Shown: positions 15,291 to 22,771, counted from the first letter of the stretch. The stretch: 44,479 nucleotides of DNA from Betaproteobacteria bacterium (GCA_028866015.1 JAGWIW010000015.1:1-44479); one strand, 5' to 3'. Numbers and translations are program-made. Notes: a model not told the origin generated them from the sequence alone.

Positions 15291-16157
15291 ATGCCTGATT
15301 TCGCCCCGTCATGGCGTCGCAGCATCGCTGCCTTCGCCCTGCTGGCTTTGCCGCTCGTTTCCATGGCATCCGCCGCCCAACCTTCCGGGCAGCCCAGTGT
15401 TTACCTGGAAGAACTGACCTCCCCGGAACTGAGGGCCCTGGTTGCTTCCGGCACCACGACCGTGCTGATACCCATCGGCGGCACGGAGCAGAACGGGCCG
15501 CACATGGTGCTGGGAAAACACAACGTGCGGGTGCACGCGCTGGCCGGAGCCATCGCCCGCCAGCTGGGCCATGCCGTGGTGGCGCCGGTGATTGCCTACG
15601 TTCCGGAAGGGTCCATCGACCCTCCGGCAGCCCACATGCGTTTTTCAGGAACCCTCTCCATTTCCGACCAGGCCTTTGAAGCCGTTCTCGAAGGGGCTGC
15701 GCGCAGCCTCAAGCAGCATGGTTTCCGGCATGTGGTGTTCCTGGGCGATCACGGGGGCTACCAGCGACTGGAAACACGCGTGGCGGAACGCCTGAACCGC
15801 CAATGGGCGGGGCATTCCCCTTGCCGCGCCCACGCCCTGACCGCCTACTACGATGCAGCCCAGGAACCCTTTGCGGCCGACCTGGAGCAGCGCGGCTTCA
15901 GCAAGGCCCAGGTCGGCACCCACGCAGGCTTGGCCGATACCGCGCTGGCGCTGGCGGTGGACCCTGCGCTGGTGCGTTCCGGCGCACAGGCTTCGGCCAC
16001 GCCGGATGCGGCCGGCGTGCACGGCGACCCACGCCCGGCCACCGCGGCCCTGGGCGAACTGGGCGTGCGCCGGATTGTGGAAACGTCGGTCAAGGCCGTG
16101 CGCAGCATGGTGGCTGCCGACGAGCGTTCCAGCGATTTGAAAACTCCAAGGAGATGA
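15291..16157 (+). CDS. Exported creatininase-family amidohydrolase-like protein
   Basis: A 288-aa protein with an N-terminal signal peptide (cleavage likely after SMASA, residue about 29) followed by a creatininase fold. The metal-site loop reads GGTEQNGPHMVLGKHN (E66, N68, H71, H77). Classical creatininase has Glu-Gln-His and a later Asp here, so the metal site differs. A second motif LGDHGGYQ and a C-terminal GVHGDPRPA segment fit the family. Members range from creatinine amidohydrolase to the peptidase MftE, so the substrate is unknown. Secretion to the periplasm is unusual for classical members. The stop overlaps the start region of the beta-propeller gene, so the two are translationally coupled. 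Confidence 0.82.
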   Translation: MPDFAPSWRRSIAAFALLALPLVSMASAAQPSGQPSVYLEELTSPELRALVASGTTTVLIPIGGTEQNGPHMVLGKHNVRVHALAGAIARQLGHAVVAPVIAYVPEGSIDPPAAHMRFSGTLSISDQAFEAVLEGAARSLKQHGFRHVVFLGDHGGYQRLETRVAERLNRQWAGHSPCRAHALTAYYDAAQEPFAADLEQRGFSKAQVGTHAGLADTALALAVDPALVRSGAQASATPDAAGVHGDPRPATAALGELGVRRIVETSVKAVRSMVAADERSSDLKTPRR

Positions 16158-16159
16158 TT

Positions 16160-17413
16160 TTGAAGCAGACAAGAACGATGGGGGCAGCCCTGCTTGCACT
16201 GACCGCATTGGGTGCCCTGGGACTGGCTTCCCTGCACGGAGTGGCAGCCGATACCCCTTCTGCTGCGCCTGTGGTCACCGTACACGGCATGCCGCCGGTA
16301 ATCGACCCCAGCAACCTTTACAGCGAAACAGGCCCGGACCACCTGAGTGAAGCGGTGCGCGGAGACCTGGCACGCATTTATGTCCCTAACCTGCGCTCCA
16401 ACGACGTTTACGTGATCGACCCCGCCACCTTCAAGGTGGTGGACCACTTCAAGGTGGGACACGGCCCGCAGCACGTGGTCCCCTCCTGGGATCTGCGCAC
16501 CCTGTGGGTGGCCAACAACGACGAGCGTCACAGCCACGGCAGCCTGACGCCCATCGATCCACGCACGGGCAAACCCGGGGCGCCCGTGCCGGTGGATGAC
16601 CCCTACAACATGTATTTCATGCCCGACGGCACCTCCGCCATCGTGGTGGCGGAAGCCCGCCGCCGCCTCGATTTCCGTGATCCGCACACCATGAAAATGA
16701 AGTATTCGATCGAAACGCCCCAGTGCGGCGGCATCAATCACGCGGACTTTTCCATCGACGGACACTATGCCCTGTTCACCTGCGAGTTCAACGGCAGCAT
16801 CGTCAAAATCGACCTGGATCACCGCAAGGTGGCCGGCTATCTCAAGCTCAGGATGCCGCGCACCCGCTTTGTGGATACTCCCGCCGGCAATGCCCGCGGC
16901 GCCACGGAAATCTGCAGCGCTTCCCGCGGCATGCCGCAGGACATCCGCATTTCGCCGGACGGCAAGCGTTTCTATGTGGCCGACATGGAAGCCGACGGTG
17001 TTCACGTGGTGGATGGCGATGCCTTCAAGGAAATCGGGTTCATCAGCACCGGACCCGGAACCCATGGGCTCTACCCCAGCCGCAACGGCAAGTTCCTGTA
17101 CGTGGCCAACCGGGGCTCGCACAAGGTCCACGGGGAGCCCCATGGTCCTGGCAGCGTGACGGTGATCGATTTCGCCACCGGCAAGGTGGTCAACCAATGG
17201 CCCATTCCCGGAGGGGGAAGTCCCGACATGGGCAATGTCAGTGCCGATGGCAAAACGCTCTGGCTGTCGGGACGCTTTGACGACGTGGTGTACCGCTTCG
17301 ACACCGAGACCGGGGCCGTGTCGCAGATCAAGGTGGGCGAAGAGCCCCACGGCCTGACCGTGTGGCCGCAACCCGGCCGCTACTCGCTCGGCCATACGGG
17401 CAACCTGCGCTGA
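16160..17413 (+). CDS. Exported YVTN-type beta-propeller protein
   Basis: About 417 aa, with a signal peptide and then repeated blades of the YVTN/cytochrome-d1-like type (RIYVPNLRSNDVYVIDPATF, DIRISPDGKRFYVADMEADG, GKFLYVANRGSHKV, GKTLWLSGRFDDVVYRFD). No CxxCH haem site is seen. I place the start at TTG 16160 because AAGGAG (16148-16153) then has a 6-nt spacer and the signal peptide becomes MKQTRTMGAALL. An ATG at 16154 overlaps the upstream stop but abuts the Shine-Dalgarno. The longer frame reaching back to 15803 is inside the creatininase gene and is not coding. The role is unknown; it probably works with its two neighbours in the periplasm. Confidence 0.85.
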   Translation: MKQTRTMGAALLALTALGALGLASLHGVAADTPSAAPVVTVHGMPPVIDPSNLYSETGPDHLSEAVRGDLARIYVPNLRSNDVYVIDPATFKVVDHFKVGHGPQHVVPSWDLRTLWVANNDERHSHGSLTPIDPRTGKPGAPVPVDDPYNMYFMPDGTSAIVVAEARRRLDFRDPHTMKMKYSIETPQCGGINHADFSIDGHYALFTCEFNGSIVKIDLDHRKVAGYLKLRMPRTRFVDTPAGNARGATEICSASRGMPQDIRISPDGKRFYVADMEADGVHVVDGDAFKEIGFISTGPGTHGLYPSRNGKFLYVANRGSHKVHGEPHGPGSVTVIDFATGKVVNQWPIPGGGSPDMGNVSADGKTLWLSGRFDDVVYRFDTETGAVSQIKVGEEPHGLTVWPQPGRYSLGHTGNLR

Positions 17414-17414
17414 C

Positions 17415-17642
17415 ATGAAGAAGATCGCCGCGCTCCTTGGCGTTTGCCTCATGCTTGCAGCCTGCGGGCAGTTGCCGGTGCGAGTGCTGGATGAAAACGA
17501 GCGCGGCGTGGTGATCCAGGGTCTGGTGGACCGCGCCCGGGCCGAGCAGGCCGCAGAAAAGTCCTGCGCCCGCTTTCACCGGCACGCCCGCTTCAACCAG
17601 ATGGATTCCTTTCGCGACTACGTGTTCGACTGCGTGAACTGA
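17415..17642 (+). CDS. Small lipoprotein
   Basis: A 75-aa protein with a clear lipoprotein signal, lipobox LAAC (Cys17). The mature part contains two more Cys (AAEKSCARFHRH and YVFDCVN), which could form a disulfide. The gene starts 1 nt after the beta-propeller stop, so it is the third member of that operon. I recognise no family. It converges on the DsrC-like gene 10 nt away. Confidence 0.75.
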   Translation: MKKIAALLGVCLMLAACGQLPVRVLDENERGVVIQGLVDRARAEQAAEKSCARFHRHARFNQMDSFRDYVFDCVN

Positions 17643-17652
17643 AGTGGCCGGC

Positions 17653-17967
17653 CTAGCCGGTGCTCCAGTTGCGCGGCCGCTTCATGCCGGCGATGCGGCA
17701 GGCCTGCTGGACATATCCGTAGGGAAAGAGTTCGAACAGCTTGTTGCGTGCCTCTGCCCCAAACCGTCCGGCCAGATGCTTGATGGAATAACGCGCGTCC
17801 GGTGCGATCAGGTGGGCTTCATAATAGCTTCGCATGAAGCGGATGACATCCCAATGATCGTCCGTAAGGACAATGTTTTCCCGGCGTGCAAAATGCTCGG
17901 CCCAGGATTCGTCCCAGTCCATGGGGTTGATGAGGTATCCGTCCTCGTCGAGGCATTGTGCATCCAT
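17653..17967 (-). CDS. DsrC/TusE-family protein with only the upstream conserved Cys
   Basis: A 104-aa member of the DsrC/TusE sulfur-carrier fold: LDEDGYLINPMDWDESWAE at the N-terminus, LTDDHWDVIRFMRSYY in the middle, and a C-terminal arm YGYVQQACRIAGMKRPRNWS. DsrC carries two Cys in this arm and TusE only the last. Here the inner Cys (ACRIAG) is kept and the penultimate Cys is missing. Trisulfide chemistry as in DsrC is therefore impossible, and the usual TusE relay Cys is absent. The start at 17967 fits the family N-terminus; an ATG at 18003 (MSGERH) is an alternative. It is divergent from the DUF488 gene. Confidence 0.85.
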   Translation of the reverse strand: MDAQCLDEDGYLINPMDWDESWAEHFARRENIVLTDDHWDVIRFMRSYYEAHLIAPDARYSIKHLAGRFGAEARNKLFELFPYGYVQQACRIAGMKRPRNWSTG

Positions 17968-18000
17968 GGGCCCATCATAGGGTCGATGCCGCTCCCCTGA

Positions 18001-18037
18001 CATACCCCCTTGGTTGTAGCCCGGATGGGGGGGTATG
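18001..18037. promoter_or_regulatory. Inverted repeat CATACCCCC / GGGGGTATG between divergent genes
   Basis: Nine-base inverted arms (18001-18009 and 18029-18037) separated by 19 bp lie between the DsrC-like and DUF488 genes. Each arm supplies the G-rich ribosome-binding stretch just upstream of one start codon. It could also be a regulator site. Confidence 0.4.
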
Positions 18038-18045
18038 CTGTCCCC

Positions 18046-18411
18046 ATGATCAAACCGGACAGGATCCGCATCAAACGGGCCTATGACCCGCCGGATCCCG
18101 CAGACGGCATCCGCCTGCTGGTGGATCGCCTGTGGCCGCGCGGCCTGCGCAAGGAGGCGGCAGCCCTCGACGACTGGCAAAAGGATCTGGCTCCCAGCCC
18201 CGGATTGCGCCAATGGTTCGGCCATGACCCGGCGCGCTGGCAGGAATTCCGCCAGCGCTACCTGGCAGAAATGGCCGCAAATCCGGAACCCTTCGAGTCC
18301 ATACGGACACTGGCGCGTTCAGGCACGGTCACGCTCCTCTATGCCGCACGCGACGCAGCGCACAACCATGCCCTGGTGCTGCGCGACTTCCTGTTGGGCA
18401 GGTTCAATTGA
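18046..18411 (+). CDS. DUF488 (YeaO-like) family protein
   Basis: A 121-aa protein matching the YeaO/DUF488 family: RIKRAYDPPDPADGIRLLVD, RLWPRGLRKEAAALDDWQKD and FGHDPARWQEFRQRY, ending in TLLYAARDAAHNHALVLRDFL. The ATG at 18046 is chosen because it is preceded by a run of seven G; the TTG further upstream adds no conserved sequence. The family has a cytosolic globular fold, no established enzymatic role, and is widespread in proteobacteria. Its end overlaps the convergent cnoX gene by 8 nt. Confidence 0.88.
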   Translation: MIKPDRIRIKRAYDPPDPADGIRLLVDRLWPRGLRKEAAALDDWQKDLAPSPGLRQWFGHDPARWQEFRQRYLAEMAANPEPFESIRTLARSGTVTLLYAARDAAHNHALVLRDFLLGRFN

Positions 18412-19261
18412 GGGCGCTGGCAAGCAGCTTGCGGTAACGGCTCACCAGCTCCCCGCCACCGCCCATGAGGTTGAAAATTTCCAGCAGGGTCTTGCGCCCG
18501 ACATCGTCGCGGAAGCTGCGGTCCTGCCGCACGATTTCCAGCAGTTGCTCCAGCGCAGGCTCGTAGCGTTTCTGGGCGGCGCACAGGTTGGCCAGCTGCA
18601 GGCGGGCATCCAGGTCGTGCCCGTCACGGTCGATGCGTGCCCGCAGTTCGGGTTCGCCCGGCAGCGAATCCGATTGGCGCAGGAATTCCAGCTGGCTTTG
18701 CAGGGCGCGATACGCATCGTCCTGGCGCTTTTGCGGCGGAACCCGCTCCAGCGACTGGGCCGCGGCATCTGCCTGGCCACGCTCAAGATAAATTTGCGCC
18801 TCGAGCTGCAGGCTTTGCGGATCTTCCGGCTCGAGCTGCTGGGCCTGCTGCAAGAGGTCAAGGGCCGGCTGCAGCGCCCCCTGTGCTACCAATGCGGCCG
18901 CCCGGGAACGCAGATGGGCTGCCTGAGAAGGAATGACCCGCTTCAGGAACTTGCGGACTTCCCCTTCCGGCAGGGCGCCTGAAAACCGGTTCACTTCCTG
19001 ACCTTCCACCACCGCCACCACCGTGGGGATGCCCCGCACGGCAAACTTCCCGGCCAGCCGCTGGTTCTGGTCGGAATCGATTTTGGCCAGCACGAACTGG
19101 CCGTCGAATTCCTGTGCCAGCTTTTCCAGGACAGGCTTGAGTACCCGGCAGGGGCCGCACCAGTCGGCCCAGAAATCCAGGATCACCGGGGTATGTTGCG
19201 AAACATCGAGCACCTGCTCCTGAAAGCCGGCCTCGTCCACATCAATTGAATACGGGCTCAT
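18404..19261 (-). CDS. cnoX: Thioredoxin-TPR chaperedoxin CnoX (YbbN)
   Basis: A 285-aa cytoplasmic protein with a thioredoxin domain (residues 1-115) that retains both active-site Cys, FWADWCGPCRVLKP (C35, C38), followed by a TPR-type helical domain (ALDLLQQAQQLEPEDPQSLQ and RYEPALEQLLEIVRQDRSFR). This is the CnoX/YbbN architecture. In E. coli the first Cys is replaced and the protein works as a holdase with GroEL; orthologues with CGPC, such as that of Caulobacter, also reduce disulfides. The present protein should fall in the redox-active group. Confidence 0.93.
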   Translation of the reverse strand: MSPYSIDVDEAGFQEQVLDVSQHTPVILDFWADWCGPCRVLKPVLEKLAQEFDGQFVLAKIDSDQNQRLAGKFAVRGIPTVVAVVEGQEVNRFSGALPEGEVRKFLKRVIPSQAAHLRSRAAALVAQGALQPALDLLQQAQQLEPEDPQSLQLEAQIYLERGQADAAAQSLERVPPQKRQDDAYRALQSQLEFLRQSDSLPGEPELRARIDRDGHDLDARLQLANLCAAQKRYEPALEQLLEIVRQDRSFRDDVGRKTLLEIFNLMGGGGELVSRYRKLLASALN

Positions 19262-19282
19262 CTGTGCGTGTCCTCTGCTGCG

Positions 19283-19297
19283 TTTGCCGGAGGCAAA
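19283..19297. other. Short perfect inverted repeat upstream of cnoX
   Basis: TTTGCC-GGA-GGCAAA, 22 nt upstream of the cnoX start on the minus strand and in the divergent interval towards the TauE/SafE gene. It could be an operator or a leader hairpin; no family match is known to me. Confidence 0.35.
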
Positions 19298-19394
19298 TGG
19301 TTGCCACTCTACCCTATGAATCCATTAGTGGGGAAAGGTGCCCGGTTTTTCAAGCCCTGCCCCTGCGCAATCCGGGGGGCGTTATACTCCCCTC

Positions 19395-20351
19395 ATGCCG
19401 ACCCGACCCCGCCGCCTCATGCGGTTTTTTGCCGGCACCTTGCCGGCTTTAGCGCTGTTTGCGTTTCCCTTGCTTGCCAGCGCCGCCACATCGGCGCCCG
19501 CCGCGGATGCCCATGCGTGGTGGCTATGGTCGCTGGGAATGTTTGTGGTGTGTTTTTTCATGGGCATTGCGGCTGTTCCCGCCGGCGTCGGCGGAGGGGT
19601 GCTGTTTGTGCCCATCGTGGGAGGCTTTTTTCCCTTTCACCTCGATTTCGTGCGCGGCGCAGGGCTGCTGGTGGCCATGGCCAGCACCCTGGCCGCCGGT
19701 CCCTCCCTGCTCAGGAATGGCATGGCGAACCTGCGACTGGTGATGCCGCTGGCCCTCTCGGCCTCCCTGAGTTCCATGGGCGGGGCCATGGTGGGCCTTG
19801 CCCTGCCGGCGCAGCAGGTGCAGATCCTGCTGGGGCTGGCCATCCTGACCATCGCGGCGCTCATGCTGCTGTCGAAAAAATCGGAATTCCCCCACGTGCC
19901 CAGCCCCGACCCGTTGTCCCGGCGCCTGGGCATTCACGGCGTGTTTCACGACTTCATCTCGGGGCGGGAAATCCCCTGGCACGTGCACCGCACGCCGGCC
20001 GGCATCATCCTTTTTCTCGGCATCGGCTTCCTGGGAGGCCTGCTCGGTGTCGGCGCCGGCTGGGCCAACGTGCCCGGCCTCAACCTCATGATGGGTGTCC
20101 CCCTCAAACTGGCGGCCGCCTCTTCCAGCCTGATCCTGTCCGTGGCCAGTGCGTCGGCCACCTGGTATTACCTCAACAGCGGCGCCATCCTGCCGGTCAT
20201 TGCCGTGCCCTCGGTGATTGGCATGATGATGGGGGCACGCATCGGCGCGCACCTGCTGACGGTGCTCAATCCTGCCGTGGTGCGCAAGGCCGTGATCGCC
20301 ACCTTGCTGTTTTCCGGATTGCGCTCGCTGCTCAAGGGCCTGGGATACTGA
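19395..20351 (+). CDS. TauE/SafE-family anion exporter
   Basis: A 318-aa inner-membrane protein with about eight hydrophobic segments and the two-fold TauE/SafE pattern (VPAGVGGGVLFVPIV, then LGVGAGWANVPGLNLMMGVP). The N-terminus looks like a signal-anchor (ALALFAFPLLASAATSA). Family members export sulfite, sulfoacetate or related anions. The start is ATG 19395, just after a TATACT sequence and without a visible Shine-Dalgarno; ATG 19419 (MRFFAGTLPAL) would also give a good leader. The next gene encodes a DUF1634 protein, a common partner of TauE/SafE, which supports a two-subunit transporter. Confidence 0.9.
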   Translation: MPTRPRRLMRFFAGTLPALALFAFPLLASAATSAPAADAHAWWLWSLGMFVVCFFMGIAAVPAGVGGGVLFVPIVGGFFPFHLDFVRGAGLLVAMASTLAAGPSLLRNGMANLRLVMPLALSASLSSMGGAMVGLALPAQQVQILLGLAILTIAALMLLSKKSEFPHVPSPDPLSRRLGIHGVFHDFISGREIPWHVHRTPAGIILFLGIGFLGGLLGVGAGWANVPGLNLMMGVPLKLAAASSSLILSVASASATWYYLNSGAILPVIAVPSVIGMMMGARIGAHLLTVLNPAVVRKAVIATLLFSGLRSLLKGLGY

Positions 20352-20356
20352 CCTCC

Positions 20357-20773
20357 ATGAAAGATTCCGCGCGCATGCCTCCTGAAGAAAAGCGTTACGC
20401 CGACGTGCTGCACTGGGGCAGCCTGGCAGGCTTCATCCTGCTGGTACTGTCCTTCCTGCTCTACATCACGGGGACCCTTCCGCCGCAAGCCCCGCTGGAC
20501 CAACTTCCCCGACTGTGGAAACTGTCCACCGCAGACTACCTTGCAGCAACCCATGGCAGCGGGGGCTGGCACTGGATCACCACGCTCGACAAGGGGGACT
20601 CCCTCAGCCTGCTGGGCATTGCCCTGCTGTCGGCCTGCCCGATTGCCAGCATTGCCGCCGTGATCCCGGTCTACCTGCGGCAAAGAAATCACGTCTACGC
20701 GGTCCTCTGTATCCTGACCGTGATGGTGTTGCTGTACGCGGCTTCCGGCATGTCCCTTTTCCGCCATTCCTGA
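20357..20773 (+). CDS. DUF1634 membrane protein, likely TauE/SafE partner
   Basis: A 138-aa protein with three predicted helices (LAGFILLVLSFLLYITG, LSLLGIALLSACPIASIAAV, YAVLCILTVMVLLYAASG), typical of DUF1634. It starts 5 nt after the TauE/SafE stop. The true start is the ATG at 20357; the frame is open far upstream only because it shadows the exporter gene. The universal-stress gene follows after 3 nt, so these genes are probably co-transcribed. Confidence 0.88.
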   Translation: MKDSARMPPEEKRYADVLHWGSLAGFILLVLSFLLYITGTLPPQAPLDQLPRLWKLSTADYLAATHGSGGWHWITTLDKGDSLSLLGIALLSACPIASIAAVIPVYLRQRNHVYAVLCILTVMVLLYAASGMSLFRHS

Positions 20774-20776
20774 GTC

Positions 20777-21595
20777 ATGGCCTCCCTCTTCGAACGGATC
20801 CTGCTCGCAACCGAACACACCGACTTCGATGCTGTCGCCGAGAGCCTGGCCCTCGATCTGGCCTCGCGCTGCTCCGTGCCTTTGCGAGCCGTTCTGCCCA
20901 TGATCCGCAATCTGGAGTATGAAATCGCCTCACCCGACCTCGCCGGGCGCCAGGCCGAAGATTTTTCCCGCAAGGCGGCCGACCTTCGGAAACAGGCCGC
21001 GCGCGCCGGCGTCATTCTGGAAACCGCAGTCAAACCCTGCGAGGCGCTGCACCGGGGCATTCTGGAAGAGGCGCGGAGCTTCGGCGCGAGCCTGCTCGTG
21101 GCCCGGCGCCGGGGTCGACAGGGTTTTCTGTCCAACCTCCTGGTAGGGGAAATGGTAAGCAAGGTGGCCGCCGAAGCCCCCTGCACCATGCTGTTTGCAC
21201 CTGCCAACGCCCGGCCCTGGAACCGCGGGGCCCTCGTGGCCCTGGATCCCGCTGCGCCTGGCGAAGGAATCATCAGGGCCGCGCTTGAAGTGGCCGCCTC
21301 CTGCAAGCTGGCCCTGAACTTCATGGCTGTGACCGAGCAGCCATCGCAGGCCGGCATGCTGCTTGAGCGTGCCTGCCAGGAAGCTCAGGCACGGGGAATC
21401 ACCGCTTCCTCGCATAGGGCTGCCGGCTCTCCGGCCGAACAAATCCTGGCCCATGCCGCCGCCCTCCCAGCTGACGTCATCCTGGTCGGACGAGAGCGAG
21501 GCGGAAGATTCCTCAAGTCTGCATTCGGCAGCACCTCCCGCAAGATCATCGGCCTTGCGGACTGCGCCGTGCTGCTGGTCAAGGCCACGGAATAA
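20777..21595 (+). CDS. Tandem-domain universal stress protein
   Basis: A 272-aa protein with two UspA domains in tandem (first from FERILLATEHTDFD, second from RGALVALDPAAPGEG). The C-terminal domain keeps a G-x2-G-type loop (LVGRERGGRFLKSAFGSTSR) and ends AVLLVKATE. The first domain has lost the ATP-binding glycines (ARRRGRQGFLSNLLVGE is partial). It is a cytosolic stress-associated nucleotide-binding protein by family; no specific role can be given. It is the third gene of a run starting with the TauE/SafE exporter. Confidence 0.88.
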   Translation: MASLFERILLATEHTDFDAVAESLALDLASRCSVPLRAVLPMIRNLEYEIASPDLAGRQAEDFSRKAADLRKQAARAGVILETAVKPCEALHRGILEEARSFGASLLVARRRGRQGFLSNLLVGEMVSKVAAEAPCTMLFAPANARPWNRGALVALDPAAPGEGIIRAALEVAASCKLALNFMAVTEQPSQAGMLLERACQEAQARGITASSHRAAGSPAEQILAHAAALPADVILVGRERGGRFLKSAFGSTSRKIIGLADCAVLLVKATE

Positions 21596-21597
21596 CG

Positions 21598-22092
21598 ATG
21601 GCCATGGAGAACCCCGCCATGTATCGACGCATCCTCATCGCCACCGATGGCAACAGGACATCCCAACGGGCCTTGCTGGAAGCCATCCGGCTGGCCAAGG
21701 ACCAGCAGGCCCAACTGCGTGTGGTCTACGTGGTGGATGAAGCCTACATCCTGGGAGATGCCGAATTCGTGGATCGCACTGCCATCGAGCGGGCCTGGGT
21801 GAAAACCGGCCAGCAGGCCCTCGAACAAGCCAAGCAGATTGCCGGCGCAGAACACCTGGACATCGAAACCCGGCTGCTGGAAACCGAAACACTGGGCGAA
21901 AACGTGGCGGACGCCATTCTCCAGGAAGCGCGCCACTGGCCCGCAGACCTCATCGTAATGGGAACCCATGGGCGCAAGGGCCTGCGCCACCTGCTGCTGG
22001 GCAGCATCGCCGAAAGCGTGATGCAGGCAAGTCCGGTGCCCATCCTGCTGGTGCCGGTGGCCGTTGCCCCACCGCAGGCCCCTGGGCTATAG
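21598..22092 (+). CDS. Universal stress protein (UspA family)
   Basis: A 164-aa single UspA domain. It begins MYRRILIATDGNRTSQRALL, and the ATP-binding motif GTHGRKGLRHLLLGS (G-x2-G-x9-GS) is complete near residues 121-135, followed by SPVPILLVPV. It is therefore an ATP-binding type Usp. Two further in-frame ATGs exist (21604, 21619); 21619 has GGAG upstream and matches the family N-terminus, so the true protein may be seven residues shorter. It starts 2 nt after the preceding Usp gene. Confidence 0.9.
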   Translation: MAMENPAMYRRILIATDGNRTSQRALLEAIRLAKDQQAQLRVVYVVDEAYILGDAEFVDRTAIERAWVKTGQQALEQAKQIAGAEHLDIETRLLETETLGENVADAILQEARHWPADLIVMGTHGRKGLRHLLLGSIAESVMQASPVPILLVPVAVAPPQAPGL

Positions 22093-22141
22093 TGGCCCGG
22101 CAAGCATGAACCTTCCCTTAACATCCAGGAGAGAAATTCCC

Positions 22142-22438
22142 GTGATCAAGACACTGTTTGCTGCCGCACTGGCGGCCTTCGTGCTGACCCAGACTGCCCA
22201 TGCTGCCACCTCGGCCCCTTCGACCGGCGGTTGCGAAGCCCGTGCCGTAGACAAGCACGGCAAGCCCCTGGCCGGTGCCGCCAAAGCTTCGTTCCTGAAA
22301 AAATGCGAAAAGGAAAACAAGGCGACCAACTCCAAGGCAGGCTGCGAAGCCAAGGCAATCGGCAAGAACGGCAAGCCGCTTGCAGGCGCTGCCAAGAATT
22401 CCTTCATGAAAAAATGCCTGAAAGAAGCCGGCCACTAG
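22142..22438 (+). CDS. PsiF-repeat periplasmic protein
   Basis: A 98-aa exported protein with a signal peptide ending around TAHAA and two PsiF repeats. Each has the pattern GCEA(R/K)A-x-GKPLAGAAK-x-SF(L/M)KKC, with a Cys near each end that may pair. The start is a GTG with AGGAG ten bases upstream; upstream ATGs in frame would add a non-signal sequence. PsiF was named in E. coli as a phosphate-starvation-inducible gene; the molecular role is not known. A strong terminator overlaps the stop codon. Confidence 0.9.
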   Translation: MIKTLFAAALAAFVLTQTAHAATSAPSTGGCEARAVDKHGKPLAGAAKASFLKKCEKENKATNSKAGCEAKAIGKNGKPLAGAAKNSFMKKCLKEAGH

Positions 22439-22450
22439 GCCGGTTTTTTT
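22428..22450 (+). terminator. Rho-independent terminator of psiF-like gene
   Basis: CCGGCC-ACTA-GGCCGG followed by seven T. The stem includes the last base of the TAG stop codon. This is the clearest intrinsic terminator in the window. The T-run abuts the end of the convergent 60-aa gene. Confidence 0.92.
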
Positions 22451-22632
22451 CAGCCCCCTGCAGGGCGGGTTTCCACCAGATTCTTGTTCAGGTGATAGGC
22501 AAGCGTTTCTGCATCTGAAGCCACCTCTTGCACATAGAGGGCCGCGAATTTTTCCGGACCCAGCTTCTGGATGGCGCGCAGGGCGCTTTCAAACACGGTG
22601 TGGTCATACAGTTCGGTGGTGCGCGCATTCAT
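22450..22632 (-). CDS. 60-aa hypothetical protein
   Basis: A short protein with mixed helix-like sequence (HTVFESALRAIQKLGPEKFA, DAETLAYHLNKNLVETRP) and no signal or membrane segment. A GGGGG stretch lies about ten bases upstream of the ATG, and the gene fills the gap neatly between the psiF terminator and the next promoter. These points favour a real gene, but I recognise no family. Confidence 0.55.
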   Translation of the reverse strand: MNARTTELYDHTVFESALRAIQKLGPEKFAALYVQEVASDAETLAYHLNKNLVETRPAGG

Positions 22633-22710
22633 GGCTCATACCCCCTCATGACAGTCGTTCTTCGATCGCTGCATTCCCGGAGAGGACATTCTACACTCCC
22701 ATGTAAAACG

Positions 22711-22737
22711 TTGTCGCACCGGGCTCGGTGCTAGAAT
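22711..22737 (+). promoter_or_regulatory. Possible promoter with palindrome, upstream of GGDEF gene
   Basis: TTGTCG (22711-22716) and TAGAAT (22732-22737) are separated by 15 bp, short for sigma-70. The spacer is almost wholly a perfect inverted repeat, GCACCG-GGCT-CGGTGC (22716-22731), which could be an operator. Confidence 0.4.
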
Positions 22738-22771
22738 CAGGACAGATGCTCCAGAGCGCTGGGATGGCCCA

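Noticed and set aside
15803-16153. N-terminal extension of the beta-propeller frame
   Set aside because: It lies inside the creatininase-like gene and would bury the signal peptide in the middle of the protein.
15848-17452. 534-aa minus-strand frame opposite the creatininase and beta-propeller genes
   Set aside because: It is antisense to two clearly recognised coupled genes and has no domain or start signal.
19268-20356. Long upstream extension of the DUF1634 frame
   Set aside because: It overlaps the TauE/SafE gene out of frame and is low-quality Arg/Gly-rich sequence; only the part from 20357 is membrane-protein-like.
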